NCBI GenBank assembly: GCA_936450465.1
Contig: OW388302.1
Span: forward strand, 11,929,530 to 11,993,529
From: Gibbula magus
Lineage: Eukaryota > Mollusca > Gastropoda > Trochida > Trochidae
Length of the DNA: 64,000 bases
Direction of reading: 5' to 3'
The notes beneath the pieces are model-generated. The model was not told the DNA's origin. It made no database searches and was given only the letters and a program-made list of their open reading frames with translations. Shown here one piece after another: positions 36,455-47,788 of the stretch. The translations under genes were made by a program, and so were the position numbers. Positions within the stretch are counted from its first letter, which is position 1. Every line of letters begins with the position of its first letter.

Positions 36455-36700
36455 TGCTAGTGGCATGGTTATTATGATATAGATAACACACTTTTAGTAT
36501 ATTGCTATTGGCATGGTTATTGTGATATAGATAACACCCTTTTAGTATATTGCTATTGGCATGGTTATTGTGATATAGATAACACCCTTTTAGTATATTG
36601 CTATTGGCATGGTTATTGTGATATAGATAACACCCTTTTAGGATATTGCTATTGGCATGAATATTGTGATATAGATAACACCCTTTTAGTATATTGCTTT
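36455..36700. repeat. 48-bp minisatellite, five copies
   Basis: The unit GCTATTGGCATGGTTATTGT, then GATATAGATAACACCCTTTT, then AGTATATT. As 48 is a multiple of three, a 107-codon minus frame stays open over it. Confidence 0.9.
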
Positions 36701-36759
36701 TCAAAAGGCATTCTTCATAATTAAACACAAAAGTTATTAACTTTTTGAATGAACAATCT

Positions 36760-36886
36760 ACCTAATCGGCTGAGGAGGATAGACCCTTTTGTTAAATGAA
36801 GAAATATAATGAAAATATGATTCAGGACGTGACCATTGACGCACTAAATCTACAATCCTAATAGGACGAGGAGGAAGAACTATTTT
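36760..36886. repeat. 88-bp satellite, part left of the LINE insertion
   Basis: Contains the same landmarks as 39325-40115: GATAGACCCTTTTGTT, ATTCAGGACGTGACCATTGA, CGCACTAAATCTACAATCCT and AATAGGACGAGGAGGAAGAA. Confidence 0.9.
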
Positions 36887-39324
36887 TTTTTTTTCAATAC
36901 TTTTTTTTTTCTTTCCAATTGTACATATTCAAAAACAAGAGTCAAATAACAAGGCATACAGTCAGACTATGAATAGGTAACTAGATATTATTATAGAGAT
37001 AACAATTAGTTGCTGAAGGTTGGGATGAGTGAATTCCATTTTTGATGGAATTTTTCAATTTCGTTGTTTTTCTTTGAGATGAATTTTTCAACAGAAAATA
37101 TTTCTTTTAATACCATTTTATAACTGTTGAATTTTGGAACTGTATTTCTAATATTACACAAATGGATATGTTTTTTGGCAGAGATAATGATTTGATTAAG
37201 TAATACATCTTTATGAAGTGTACCGAACCAAACCAAGTATTTTGTAATTTGTAATTTTTGAGTTAAAAAGTTATTTAACCAAAGTTCTAACTCATTCCAT
37301 ATATTGTGTAGTTTCACAACATTCCCAATAAACATGACATATGCTCTCAGAAGAAGCCTTACAAAAACTGCACAAATCATTGCCTATCAAATTCATTCTC
37401 AGTAATTCCTTTTTTAGTATAAATAATTCTATGCAAAAATCTGTATTGAAAATCAAGATGTTTAACATCTTTCAAGCCATATCTATAAACATTAAACACA
37501 CTGTGCCAGTTAAATTCAAACACAGTGAACAGCATTTCCCATTTAGTACAAATTCTAAGTTTATCGTTTTTGGAAACTAGCCGATCATAGAATATTCTTG
37601 AACCTTTGGAATGTTTTAAAATATTACTATGGTAAATATTTATGTATAAGTTATAAGAAGGAATGATTCTTGTCCCTTTAATAGTATTTTTTAAAGAATC
37701 AGGTAGGATGTGTAGTAGATAATTATAGTCTAATATTGTTCCTCTTATTTTATATTTTGATTGTAGTTCATCAAAAGGTATAAATCCGTGTTCATCACAT
37801 AAGTCTTTTACTGTCAATAAACCCTTATCAGCCCAATGTTTGATAATAAAGCATAGGTTTGTGTAATTATGATTGAGCCATAAAGGTTAAGCAAGAATGT
37901 GATTAATACTGTCTAAATCAACATTAAAGATTTTACAATAATCATTCCATGCTACAAAAGTATCTTTCCAGTAAGAGTTTTCAATGTTGAGTAATTTGTC
38001 CACATTGGCTCCATATTTGAAGATTTTGCTATAAGGTATGTTAGAGGGATTATTATCAGATACTTTTTTACAGTAAAGTCTAAGAGTGGATAACTTCAGA
38101 GCTTTGAAGAATACATTTATATCAACCATACCCAATCCCCCTTCAGTGTTTAGTCTTTTCATTGTTATCCTTTTAATTTTATCATTTTTGTCATTCCAGA
38201 TAAATTTGAAAAAAATCTGTTCGAGAGATTTAATAAAGTCCTCTGGGGGATTGGGCAAGGAACTGAAAATATGTACCAATTTTGAGAGGGCCAATGTTTT
38301 TATTACAGTAATTTTTCCTATTAATGTTAAATGTCTTTTTCTCCATACTGCTAGTAGTCTCTTTATATCTTCCATTCTTTTTCTTGTGTTTATCACCCAA
38401 AGATCAGCAAGGTTTGGGGCAAAACAAATTCCAAGCACTTCATACTCTCCATTGTACCATTGAATATTCAAAGTTTCACATAGTATTTCCTTTCTGCCTG
38501 CCATTGAGCCAATCTAAATTGCTTTAGTTTTATCTATATTAATTTTCAAACCTGACATCTTGTAAAAGGTATTGATTGTTTCAATAGCTGCCTATAAGCT
38601 GTTCTCTGTACCATCAAGAAATAATTCAGTATCATCTGCATATTGGCCTAACTTGTATTATTTATCATCAATAACAATACCTTTAATCTTTTTTTAATTA
38701 TTTCTTATCATACACCCCAAGATTTCAGCTACTAAGAGGAATAGATATGGAGATAAGGGATCACCCTGTCTACAACCCCTTTCATTTTCAAAAAATTCAG
38801 ATAAGTGGCCATTTTGTATCAGCGAATTATTTGCGAACCAAAACCAAATTTATATAGTACTGAATTGATGAAATCTGTTGATACTGTATCAAAGGCTTTT
38901 TCAAAATCAATTAAAACAAGTCATCCTGGCATATTTCGTTCTCTAGTTTCAAACATTATGTCATATAATAGTCTTGTGTTTTCACTAATAGTTCTACCTG
39001 GAAATCCTGTTTGGTTTTCATGTATGAGTAAATCTAAAGTCTTTTTAAGGCGGTTAGTTATACATGTACTTACAATTTTGTAGAGAGCGTTCAAAAGAGT
39101 GATAGGTCTCCAGTTTTTAACCGAGTTCTATCTTTATTTGATTTGGGTATGCATGTAATAACTCCTCTCTTCATTGTTAAAGATAGTTCATTATTAGTAG
39201 AAACGTCATTAACAAATCTGTAAATCCATATTTTCAAATCAGTCCAGAACAATTTAAAGAAATCAATAGGAAATCCATCAATACCAGGGCTTTTATTGTT
39301 TTTCATATTTTTTACTGCGAAAGT
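36887..39324 (-). mobile_element. 5'-truncated L1/Tx1-like LINE insertion, 2.44 kb
   Basis: The 13-bp target duplication GAAGAACTATTTT is present at 36874-36886 and 39325-39337. A T-rich run at 36883-36913 on the + strand is the poly(A) tail of a minus-strand LINE. The host sequence is the 88-bp satellite, and uninterrupted units of that satellite show the empty site. These are direct hallmarks of target-primed reverse transcription. Confidence 0.95.
37006..39306 (-). pseudogene. LINE ORF2 fragment: RT and C-terminal zinc knuckle, broken
   Basis: Minus-strand order: KNNKSPGIDGFPIDFFKLF (RT finger motif, about 39250-39306), QYADDTELFLDGTE (YADD catalytic box at 38631-38642), LTLIGKITVIKTLALSKL and GGLGMVDI (about 38110-38340), the 37377-37817 domain, then CSFC (37361-37372) with downstream H and C of the CxxC...H...C knuckle. 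This matches the RT plus C-terminal part of L1/Tx1-type ORF2; the endonuclease and the start of the RT are missing. Stops lie just after the YADD region (TAG in the SL-AAI stretch and before IGSM), and frames change near 39090 and 37380. It cannot make a functional protein. Confidence 0.85.
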
Positions 39325-39337
39325 GAAGAACTATTTT

Positions 39338-40115
39338 GTTCAATGAAAATGAAATATGATTCAGGACGTGGCCATTGACGCACTATATCTACAATCCTAA
39401 TAGGACGAGTAGGAAGGACTATTTTGTTCAATCAAAATGAAATATGATTCAGGACGTGACTGTTGACGCACTATATCTACAATACTAATCGGCTGAGAAG
39501 GAGAGACCCTTTTGTTCAATGAAAATGAAATATGATTCAGGACGTGACAATTGACGCACTAAATCTACAATCCTAATAGGACGAGGAAGAACTATTTTGT
39601 TCAATGAAAATGAAATATGATTCAGGACGTGACTGTTGACGCACTAAATCTACAATTATTATATTCTGAAGAGGATAGACCCTTTTGTGCAATCAAGATG
39701 AAAATAAGTTTCAAGACGTGACCATTGACGAACTATATATAAAATACAAATAGGCCAAGAGGATACATCTTTTTGTTCAGTGAAGATGAAAATGAGATTA
39801 AGGAAGAGACTATTGAAGAAGTACAACGACAATATTAATAGGCCGAGAGCATAGACCCTTTTGTTAAATGAAGATGAAATAACATTCACGACGTGACTAT
39901 TGACGCACTTAATCTACATTCATAATAGGCTGAGGAGGATAGATCCTTTTGTTCAATGAAGATGAAAATAATATTCTGGACGTGACCATTGACATTCTCA
40001 ATGTAAAATCATGATAGTCTGAGAAGGATAGACCCTTTTGTTCAATGAAGATGAAAATAAGACTCAGGACGTGATTATTGACACGCTATGTCTACAATCC
40101 TAATAGGACGAGGAG
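39338..40115. repeat. 88-bp satellite, part right of the LINE, about nine copies
   Basis: AGGACGTG recurs at 39363, 39451, 39539 and 39624 (spacings 88, 88 and 85) and onward with more divergence to about 40115. Confidence 0.9.
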
Positions 40116-40540
40116 GAGAGACAAATGTTGTCTTTATATGAAATGTAATTAGCTTGCGTTATATCAGTTAATGTCACTTGTTATTAACTGTACTCACCCA
40201 AAGCATATCTTTATATGAAATGTAATTAGTTTGTGTTATATCAGTTAATGTCGCTTGTTATGAACTGTAATCACCCAAAGCATATCTTTATATGAAATGT
40301 GATTAGCTTGTGTTATATCAGTTAATGTCACTTGTTATTAACTGTAATCACACAAGGCATATCTTTATATGAAATGTGATTAGCTTGTGTTATATCAGTT
40401 AATGTCACTTGTTATTAACTGTAATCACACAAAGCATATCTTTATATGAAATGTGATTAGCTTGTGTTATATCAGTTAATGTCACTTGTTATGAACTGTA
40501 ATCACCCAAGGCATATCTTTATATGTACTGTGATTTTTGT
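40116..40540. repeat. 77-bp satellite, about five copies
   Basis: CATATCTTTATATGAAATGT recurs at 40204, 40281 and 40358 (77-bp spacing) and beyond. Units also share TTATATCAGTTAATGTCACT and AACTGTAATCACCCAA. The first unit follows the 88-bp array directly. Confidence 0.95.
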
Positions 40541-42370
40541 GGCACACCGTATATTGAAACATGAAACAAAACATGAAACATGATTGAAATACAATATTTC
40601 CATACACTAAAAATGTTTATGAAATTAAAAAAGCAAACAAATTAAATGCTATAGTAGTCTACATGAACACAGATCACGTTTGAAGGCGATAAGAGTTATA
40701 TCCCTTGAACAATCAAATCCTCATCAGACGCGTTCACAACACACTCACTGTTATGTACACAGTGCAGATAAATGCAAGCAGTTTACACAGACAGGCCCAG
40801 GAGCTAACCAACACTCACTAGATCGTACAGTGACTCGCCTCTCGTCTCTCTCTCACTGATATGTACACAGTGCAGATAAATGCAAGGAGTTCACACAGAC
40901 AGGCCCAGGAGCTAACCAACACTAGGGCATACAGTAACTCGCCTCTCGTCTCTCCCGCCTGCTGTTTACATCACGTGACCTCCATTCATTACTAACCGGC
41001 ACTTAACTGAACTCGTAGCGCGACGTGTCCTTTTATGTGTTCATGATAAGTTTGAGTGTGACTTATCAGGTGTTTTCTCAAATGCAATAAGGACAACAGA
41101 CAAGTCATAGTTTATGTTTATACAAACAGTTTAATTCAGAGATGAAAATAGCGCCATTGGCTCTGTAGATCATTGGGAATTACATGTATTGATAACGAAG
41201 TTTTGTATTGTATAAACCTGCTTAAATCAGAATAAGAGATTGTTCAGTTTAGTTTTGTCTTTGTTTAAACCATTACGTATTGAAAGCGGCATATATATGA
41301 GATTGACTGGTTGTGTGGAAGGTGCAATATGACGAGGCGTATATTTTGGGGACTATGTCTTAACTTGTTGAATTTGATTGATGAGCGTTTGTTCAATATC
41401 TTTGCAGGAATTGAGATATTGAGACGACCATTTGGTCGATTTTTATTATATTTAGTGTCAAGTCCTGTAGGATTCATGCACTCACTGACTCTTGATGATT
41501 TGTTTGTCTTCCTACTTCGTTCTTATCCCAGTTTGTGAGTCGATTTAAATGTATTCATCAACAGATTTGGTGTAGGTTACTTCAAAATGGTACCAAGGTG
41601 TATCCTATACTTTCCAGAAAATGTTATTTTCCAAGGAATTATATTAAGTTCAGTTGATATAAGAACATGTAGAGTAGATTTTGCTCAATTCAGATGTTCT
41701 TCACATCAGTTACGTCATTGAAAGCGGCAGGTATTATAAGATAGATAGAATTGACTGGCTATTTTAACAATGTGTTGAAGGCTATATTGAGAATGAATGC
41801 CATTTCCTACTTATGTGTTCCAAATTTAAACAGCTCCACTCAAACCATTTTCCTATTATATATTGTAAAACTCCAAAATATAGCTAAATTCAAATTCCTC
41901 ATGTGAACATCCGATTGTAAACTTATTGAGAATTTAAAATGTAATTAGCTTTTATAATGTTAATTAATGTTACTGGTTAAGGTATTCACCCAAGACAACT
42001 TTTTATGTTAAATGGGATTCTTGTGGTAAACCCAATATCGTCAAAAAACATACTTCAATAACAATATTTCCTTACGAAATAAACTAAACAAGAACAAATT
42101 AAAATGTTATGATAGGCTACATGCACACTGACAAAGCGTGTTTGAAGTCGGCAATAATTATTTCCCTTAAACTCCTCATCGAAACACAACACACTCACTG
42201 TTATGTACACAGTGAAGATAAATGCATGCAGTTTACACATGTTACACAGGCAGGTCCTTAAACTTTCAAACACAGTGACTCGCCTCTCGTCTCTCTCGCC
42301 TCACTTCCATTCATAACTTACATGAACTCAAATAGCCTCGTAGCGAGAGGCTCAGTGTAGGTGATGGACC
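40541..42370. repeat. Diverged segmental duplication, ~1.4 kb offset
   Basis: About 40500-41000 and 41935-42320 share a single 77-bp-like unit, AACAATATTTCC/ACAATATTTCC, CAACACACTCACTGTTATGT, ACACAGTG(C/A)AGATAAATGCA, and CAGTGACTCGCCTCTCGTCT. The left copy also has an internal direct repeat of TGTACACAGTGCAGATAAAT (about 110-120 bp apart). Confidence 0.8.
41715..41900 (+). pseudogene. LINE 3'-end remnant (C-terminal knuckle)
   Basis: The + frame reads IESGRYYKIDRID, a stop, then QCVEGYIENECHFLLMCSKF and KQLHSNHF. IExxxHFLxxC before a hydrophilic tail is the usual C-terminal zinc-knuckle end of non-LTR ORF2 proteins. A weaker related piece (IESG...LTGCVEGA) lies at about 41270-41335. Both are dead fragments; the clade is unknown. 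Confidence 0.5.
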
Positions 42371-42845
42371 GACAGCTGTAGCTTGTTCCTGAAGTGAATT
42401 TAGGACAAAGTCTTTTGTGAAGACATAAACATTATACTAATAGGATATTGATTGTTTACTTCTTCCAAAACTGTAAACTTTTACCCAAAATTTCTGTTAT
42501 TATTACACTTAGAGAGTGTTAAAGTGACGAATTAGGTCTAATTAGCCACAGAAAAGCTGTTTTTACAAACTTTATCAATGTTGTTACATATAACATATCT
42601 GCTGAAATAGAAAATGTTGTTATGGGTTAATACAGCGGTCCAACCTGGTTTCTTTTGTAAAGATGTAAAATTTCCTAAAACTTTTATTTTTTCTCAAACC
42701 ATTACATTTTATTTTTTATTTGGACTTTCAAACAATGTATCATTCAGCCCAAGTTCAACTGCTAGTATAAACAAAACCCCAGATGTATGCACATCAATGA
42801 TAAATTCATTTTCAAAAGCTCAAAAACCATCAATTTGTTATTTCT

Positions 42846-43040
42846 CTTTCTGTAACATGAGTGAGAGTTATTTTTTGTTCTGTAACATGAGTGACAGTTA
42901 AATTAATGTACGTAACATGTGTGACAGTTATTTTTTTTCTGTAACATGAGAGAGATTTAAATATCTTTCAGTAACATGAGAGAGATTTAAATATATTTCT
43001 GTAACATGAGAGAGATTTTAAATATCTTTCAGTAACATGA
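42846..43040. repeat. ~30-bp degenerate tandem repeat
   Basis: TCTGTAACATGAGTGAGAGT / TCTGTAACATGAGAGAGATT recurs about six or seven times. Confidence 0.85.
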
Positions 43041-43117
43041 GTTTTTGTCTGGGGAAATAGGCTTTTACAATTTTAAAAAAAACGTATCATGGAATGATGC
43101 TAATAAAAATGTTAGAG

Positions 43118-43122
<5 letters not shown>

Positions 43123-43162
<40 letters not shown>
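43123..43162. repeat. (AT)n microsatellite
   Basis: About 20 AT dinucleotides directly abutting the next minisatellite. Confidence 0.95.
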
Positions 43163-43164
<2 letters not shown>

Positions 43165-43169
<5 letters not shown>

Positions 43170-43720
43170 ATGCCTGCACCCGTGAAGATGATGCATGATG
43201 TCTGATGTGATGCCTGCATCCGTGAAGAGAATGCATGATGTCTGATGTGATGTCTGCACACGTGAAGAGGATGCATGATGTCTGGTGTAATGTCTGCACA
43301 CGTGAAGAGGATGCATGATGTCTGATGTGATGCTGTACCCGTGAAAACGATGCATGATATCTGATGTGATGCCTGCACCCGTGAAGATGATGCATGATAT
43401 CTGATGTGATGCTGCACCCGTGAAGATGATGCATGATGTTTGATGTGATGCCTGCATCCGTGAAGATGATGCATGATGTTTGATGTGATGCCTGCATCCG
43501 TGAACATGATGCATGATATCTGATGTGATGCTGTATCCGTGAAGATGATGAATGATATCTGATGTGATACTGTACCCGTAAACATGATGCATGATGTCTG
43601 ATGTGATGTCTGCAAACATGAAGAGGTTTCATGATGTTTTTTGTGATGTCTGCACACGTGAAAAGAATGCATGATGTCTGATGTGATGCTGCAGCCTTGA
43701 AGATGATGTGATGCACACAG
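43165..43720. repeat. 37-40-bp minisatellite, about 14 copies
   Basis: The unit is GATGCCTGCACCCGTGAAGA plus TGATGCATGATGTCTGATGT; some copies lack about three bases. Three overlapping ~200-codon minus frames lie over it. They are phase-shifted versions of the same repeat and not genes. Confidence 0.95.
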
Positions 43721-43793
43721 TCTCAATAGATATACTTCCTTAAACTAGTCACTTATTGAGATGAATGTGATATCCAGAGGGAAGAGACGTTAA

Positions 43794-44221
43794 AGGTGCA
43801 TCCATTGTGTTTTATGAAATTTTATTAGGCTTTAATACGTTCTTCACTCGGCTTGCATATTCATTCTGAATCACCGAATATATCATAATTACTAGTTTCC
43901 AATAAAAATAGAAAAACATCATTATGCATATGCAGAAACCGAAACTACACGTCCCATTTGCATGCACAGTAGTTACATGACCTATTAAACATGATCAACC
44001 CAGATTAACAAATTACGTTTGACTCATTGGCGCGCGCCACACGCGGTACATTGTCCGGTGTTCGATCAGAAATCCCTACTTTTACCTTCATATCGTCAAT
44101 ATACTAAGGAAACTTAGATCAAACGACAATTTTCGGCTACAGTCAGTGCTTCCCGATAACATGACATAATTTATAACATATGTTAGCATATGTGACCCAG
44201 AACAACACAATGGATGTACCT
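43794..44221. mobile_element. TTAA-flanked MITE, family 1, copy B (428 bp)
   Basis: TTAA at 43790-43793 and 44222-44225. Ends are AGGTGCATCCATTGTGTT and AACACAATGGATGTACCT. About 60 bp shorter than copies A and C, because of internal deletions in the left half. Confidence 0.95.
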
Positions 44222-44225
44222 TTAA

Positions 44226-46553
44226 AGCAACGGTCGATCGTGCATATATGCTGCGGTAGATATCAAGGCTAATGGCATGTTTTTGTATATAATTATCACA
44301 TATTTCATGCTAAAATTATATGAAACTCACTGTTGTTTTCAAATTGGTTCAAGGTTTATTCTATTCTCAACATATGCTAGTGTATATTTATACTGAATGA
44401 AGGATGGTGTTTTAGGGGGTTTTCCGGCGTTTCCATGGCAACCACATTCCGTATTATTTAAATAATTTCATAATACTTCTCCAAAATATGAGTGATGATG
44501 AAAGTTGATAATTTTATGTAAATTTAGAAAGTAATCTGCTAAAATATAACGATGTCTTTTCAACTAGAAATGAATGTCCATGATATCACGTTTCTGAAAA
44601 TCTAACAAGGATAAAACACATACCCTAATCTCATACAATCATAGACAACATATGACTATATTTTCCTATACTTTTGTTATATTGATCAGTAAGTGTCATA
44701 GATTTAAATACTCACAAAATTCCTTTTATTGCAAGTTGTTGTAGGTTTGTCAAAATTTGAGCTAGAATGACTGGACTACTGGGACAATCGTGCAAAAAAC
44801 AAAGATATTAAATTCAAAATATTTCCTTTTATAAAATGGAAACAAATGATAGAACGAGTAGAATTTAAAAAAAGACTATTTTATTAAACTATTAAGACTT
44901 AATGTTAAATGATGTTATGTACACATTTACATTTATTTGTTCTAGATGTACATGTGTCCATTCTACCGCTTGCTGTATTATGACGTCATACCACTGTGAC
45001 ACCATTATTAACCTGGTGTAAGGGCCAACATCGTTCCACTTTTCATCCTCAACTTACTGAGAGCATTCCTTTCCCATAGAGGTTATACTCCCTTCAGATT
45101 TCCGATCCTAACCTCTGTTCTAGATCGTTTGAAATCGAGGATTCCAGCAAAATTCCCCAGCGGAGGAAATGGGAACCTCATACTATAGCCCTGCTTTTTA
45201 ACAAATTAAAACGCATCTTTCATGGGCCTTGTCGACCGAGTGACTTCAAATATCTAGGCATTTGACTCTTAAAGGTCTTGCTCATTAGCATATATCCTTC
45301 GAATATGTCATTTGTAACACGCATAAGTATTTTAGGTATTTCTCTCTTTGTTTTTAAGCATGTTAATAATCAATATTTTTCACAAAATCAAATAGCATAT
45401 TTATAGGAAAAAACATTGAACGAGAAAACATTTATCTTACGTTTATTCAATCATAAGATGTGTCACTGGCAAATGTCACCTTTACAACGGCATCGTTAAT
45501 TGCACAACTAGATTCAATTGCAACCAATCAGGACACTTCATTTCCGCACCCGATTTCAAGCGATATAGAACAAAGGTTAGGATCGGAAATCGTCTGTTTA
45601 CTCTGTGGCAAGAGAATGACTTGGAGTATGCAGTCGTGCTGTTCAAGGTGTTTTTAAGGTTATCTCTCAGATTGCCTTCACTTCCATAACCAGGTACCCA
45701 ATTGTACTGCTAGATGAACAGAGGCACATTTTGAGTAAAGTCACTTGCCCAAGGTAACGCCACAGGTCTCACAACTCATGTCACCCACCCAATTCCTGCT
45801 GAACTGCGCTAACAGCGTCGACTGAGCTATGTACAGGATCACATGGGTAGGTATGATTTGAATATAATATAATACTAACCTTGAACAATATTACACAAAT
45901 ACATAAGTACATGTACATATATACCTTCAAAATGATGGCGAGCAAACACAATAAACACAAGTACAAAATGTCTATACAGCGTATTCTGGTCCCCTAGTCT
46001 GCTCAGCTGTGTAACTGGCGACTGGCTTCCTATGGCATCTTAATAACGTGATTTCAATTAACATTCACATGAAATGCTTGCTTAATGCACCACAGGAAGA
46101 GATGTAAATGCATGTTAATTTACAACAAAAAAGAATTTGTTTATTTAGTGTTATGATGAGAAAGGACGCAATATCGGAATATCAAATTTATCTTTTTTAT
46201 AATTTATATACTATCATTTTACAATATTTATTACGAAAACGATTGGCTTCTTACATCATTTAATGTTTAACCCTCGAGAAAATGAACGTGTCTGTGAACT
46301 GGATATGTAACAGTTAATTTCTGAAATCAGGAAATGCTTATATTTACTAAACATATTGTTTCATTAAATTTTTGTATTTTCTCGAATGCCAAGGGAAAAT
46401 ATGTATTTACATGTATTGAACTAGAAGGCCAATTATTTGACATATTCAATAAATGCAGCAAGTGACGTGATTATATGGAATAATCATGCTATACAGGCAG
46501 GTGTGCTTTATTATATTATTTATTATACCTGGAAGCTCACGAGGACCTGACTT
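44226..46553. other. Mostly unassigned; SINE-core fragment at about 45690-45830
   Basis: CCAGGTACCCAATTGTACTG, GAACAGAGGCA and GTCACTTGCCCAAGGTAACG resemble the reverse complement of the core of the SINE at 60901-61212. The remainder holds no supported gene. Confidence 0.45.
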
Positions 46554-46557
46554 TTAA

Positions 46558-47047
46558 AGGTGCATCCATTGTGTTTCATAACATTTTATTTGCCTTTAAT
46601 ACATGCCAACATAATATATGTGCTGATATCAGTTCAAATGAGTTCACTTAACTTGCATATTCACCCCCAATCGCCAAATATATAATAATTACTAGTTTCC
46701 AATCAAAATCTAGTAACATCATTATACTTGTGCAGAAATCGAAACTACATGTTCCATGTACATTAACAGTAGTTATAAGACCTATTTAACATTATCAACT
46801 TAAATTTTTCTTTTAGTCTGTCGTAAATAAGTTTCCAAAATTACGTTTGACGAATTGACGCGCGCCACACGGGGCGCATTGTCCGGTTTTCGATCAGAAA
46901 TCGATACTTTTACCTTTATATCGTCGGAATATTGAGCCAATTAAGATCAAAACGGCAATTTTCGGCAACAGTCACTACTTCTCGATGAAATAACATAATT
47001 CATAACGTTTAGCATATGTGACCCCAACCAACAGAATGGATGTACCT
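46558..47047. mobile_element. TTAA-flanked MITE, family 1, copy C (490 bp)
   Basis: TTAA at 46554-46557 and 47048-47051. Ends are AGGTGCATCCATTGTGTT and CAGAATGGATGTACCT (one substitution). Same length as copy A. Confidence 0.95.
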
Positions 47048-47334
47048 TTAACATTCACGACAGCACACCATTTAGACAATAACTTTGAGAATGAGTGATG
47101 GAAAACGGACCGTGAAATGATAAATTAGCACTTATAACACTTTCTGTTCCCATCACAGTGCCATAACACGTGATATAGTATACGATTTTCCCAATTCAAT
47201 TCAATTATTTAATTTCGGTGTGTAGGCCATCTGTCGATGTACAATGCATATAAACATTAAGATGTTGTGGAGTAGACAATACAACTTTACAAATAAGTTA
47301 AATAATTATGATGAATTAACATATTTTCTTTGGG

Positions 47335-47778
47335 CAGTCTGATTAAAATTGACCTTGTTCCGAGGAATAAAATTTGCAAAATTTTGCATCTGCCGGGATA
47401 CGAACAGGTTCTGTAGATTCCTCGCCACAAGGTCTGAGAACACCCCGTATAGGCGTGTGTTCAGAACCAGTTTAGCGCAGCCAAAACCCAGTCAAATAGC
47501 TGACCAATCACATCATAGTATTTAAACGGTTGCGGTTTTGAAAGCATTCGGAACAGACAAAAGGATAGCTGTTTGGAGTTATCTGCCCCTAGTTTCTCGC
47601 ACCGAAAGCATTTGTTGGGCATCTTTTGATTGGCTAGCTGAATTGCGCCCGAACACGCTAGTGTACGGGGTGCTTTCAGACGGTTTGGCGTGGAAACCCA
47701 CGAACGAGTTCGTATCCCGGTAGATGCACTATTTTGCATTTTTTATTCCATGGAAAACCGTCGATTTTAATCAGACTG
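47335..47778. mobile_element. 444-bp MITE with ~80-bp TIRs and 10-bp target duplication
   Basis: TTTCTTTGGG at 47325-47334 and 47779-47788 is an exact 10-bp duplication. Ends are CAGTCTGATTAAAAT and ATTTTAATCAGACTG, and similarity extends inward through GGAATAAAA...GCATCT(G/A)CCGGGATACGAAC. A 9-10-bp duplication with long TIRs suits a Mutator-like element; superfamily is an inference. No transposase. Confidence 0.9.
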
Positions 47779-47788
47779 TTTCTTTGGG

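Noticed and set aside
36405..36728. 107-codon frame with 16-residue repeats
   Set aside because: A 48-bp minisatellite keeps the frame open; unit changes show no protein constraint.
43065..43726. Three ~200-codon minus-strand frames
   Set aside because: They are the same ~40-bp minisatellite read in three phases, ending in the AT microsatellite.
47461..47739. 92-codon minus frame with a Cys-containing stretch
   Set aside because: It lies wholly inside a 444-bp MITE and includes TIR sequence.
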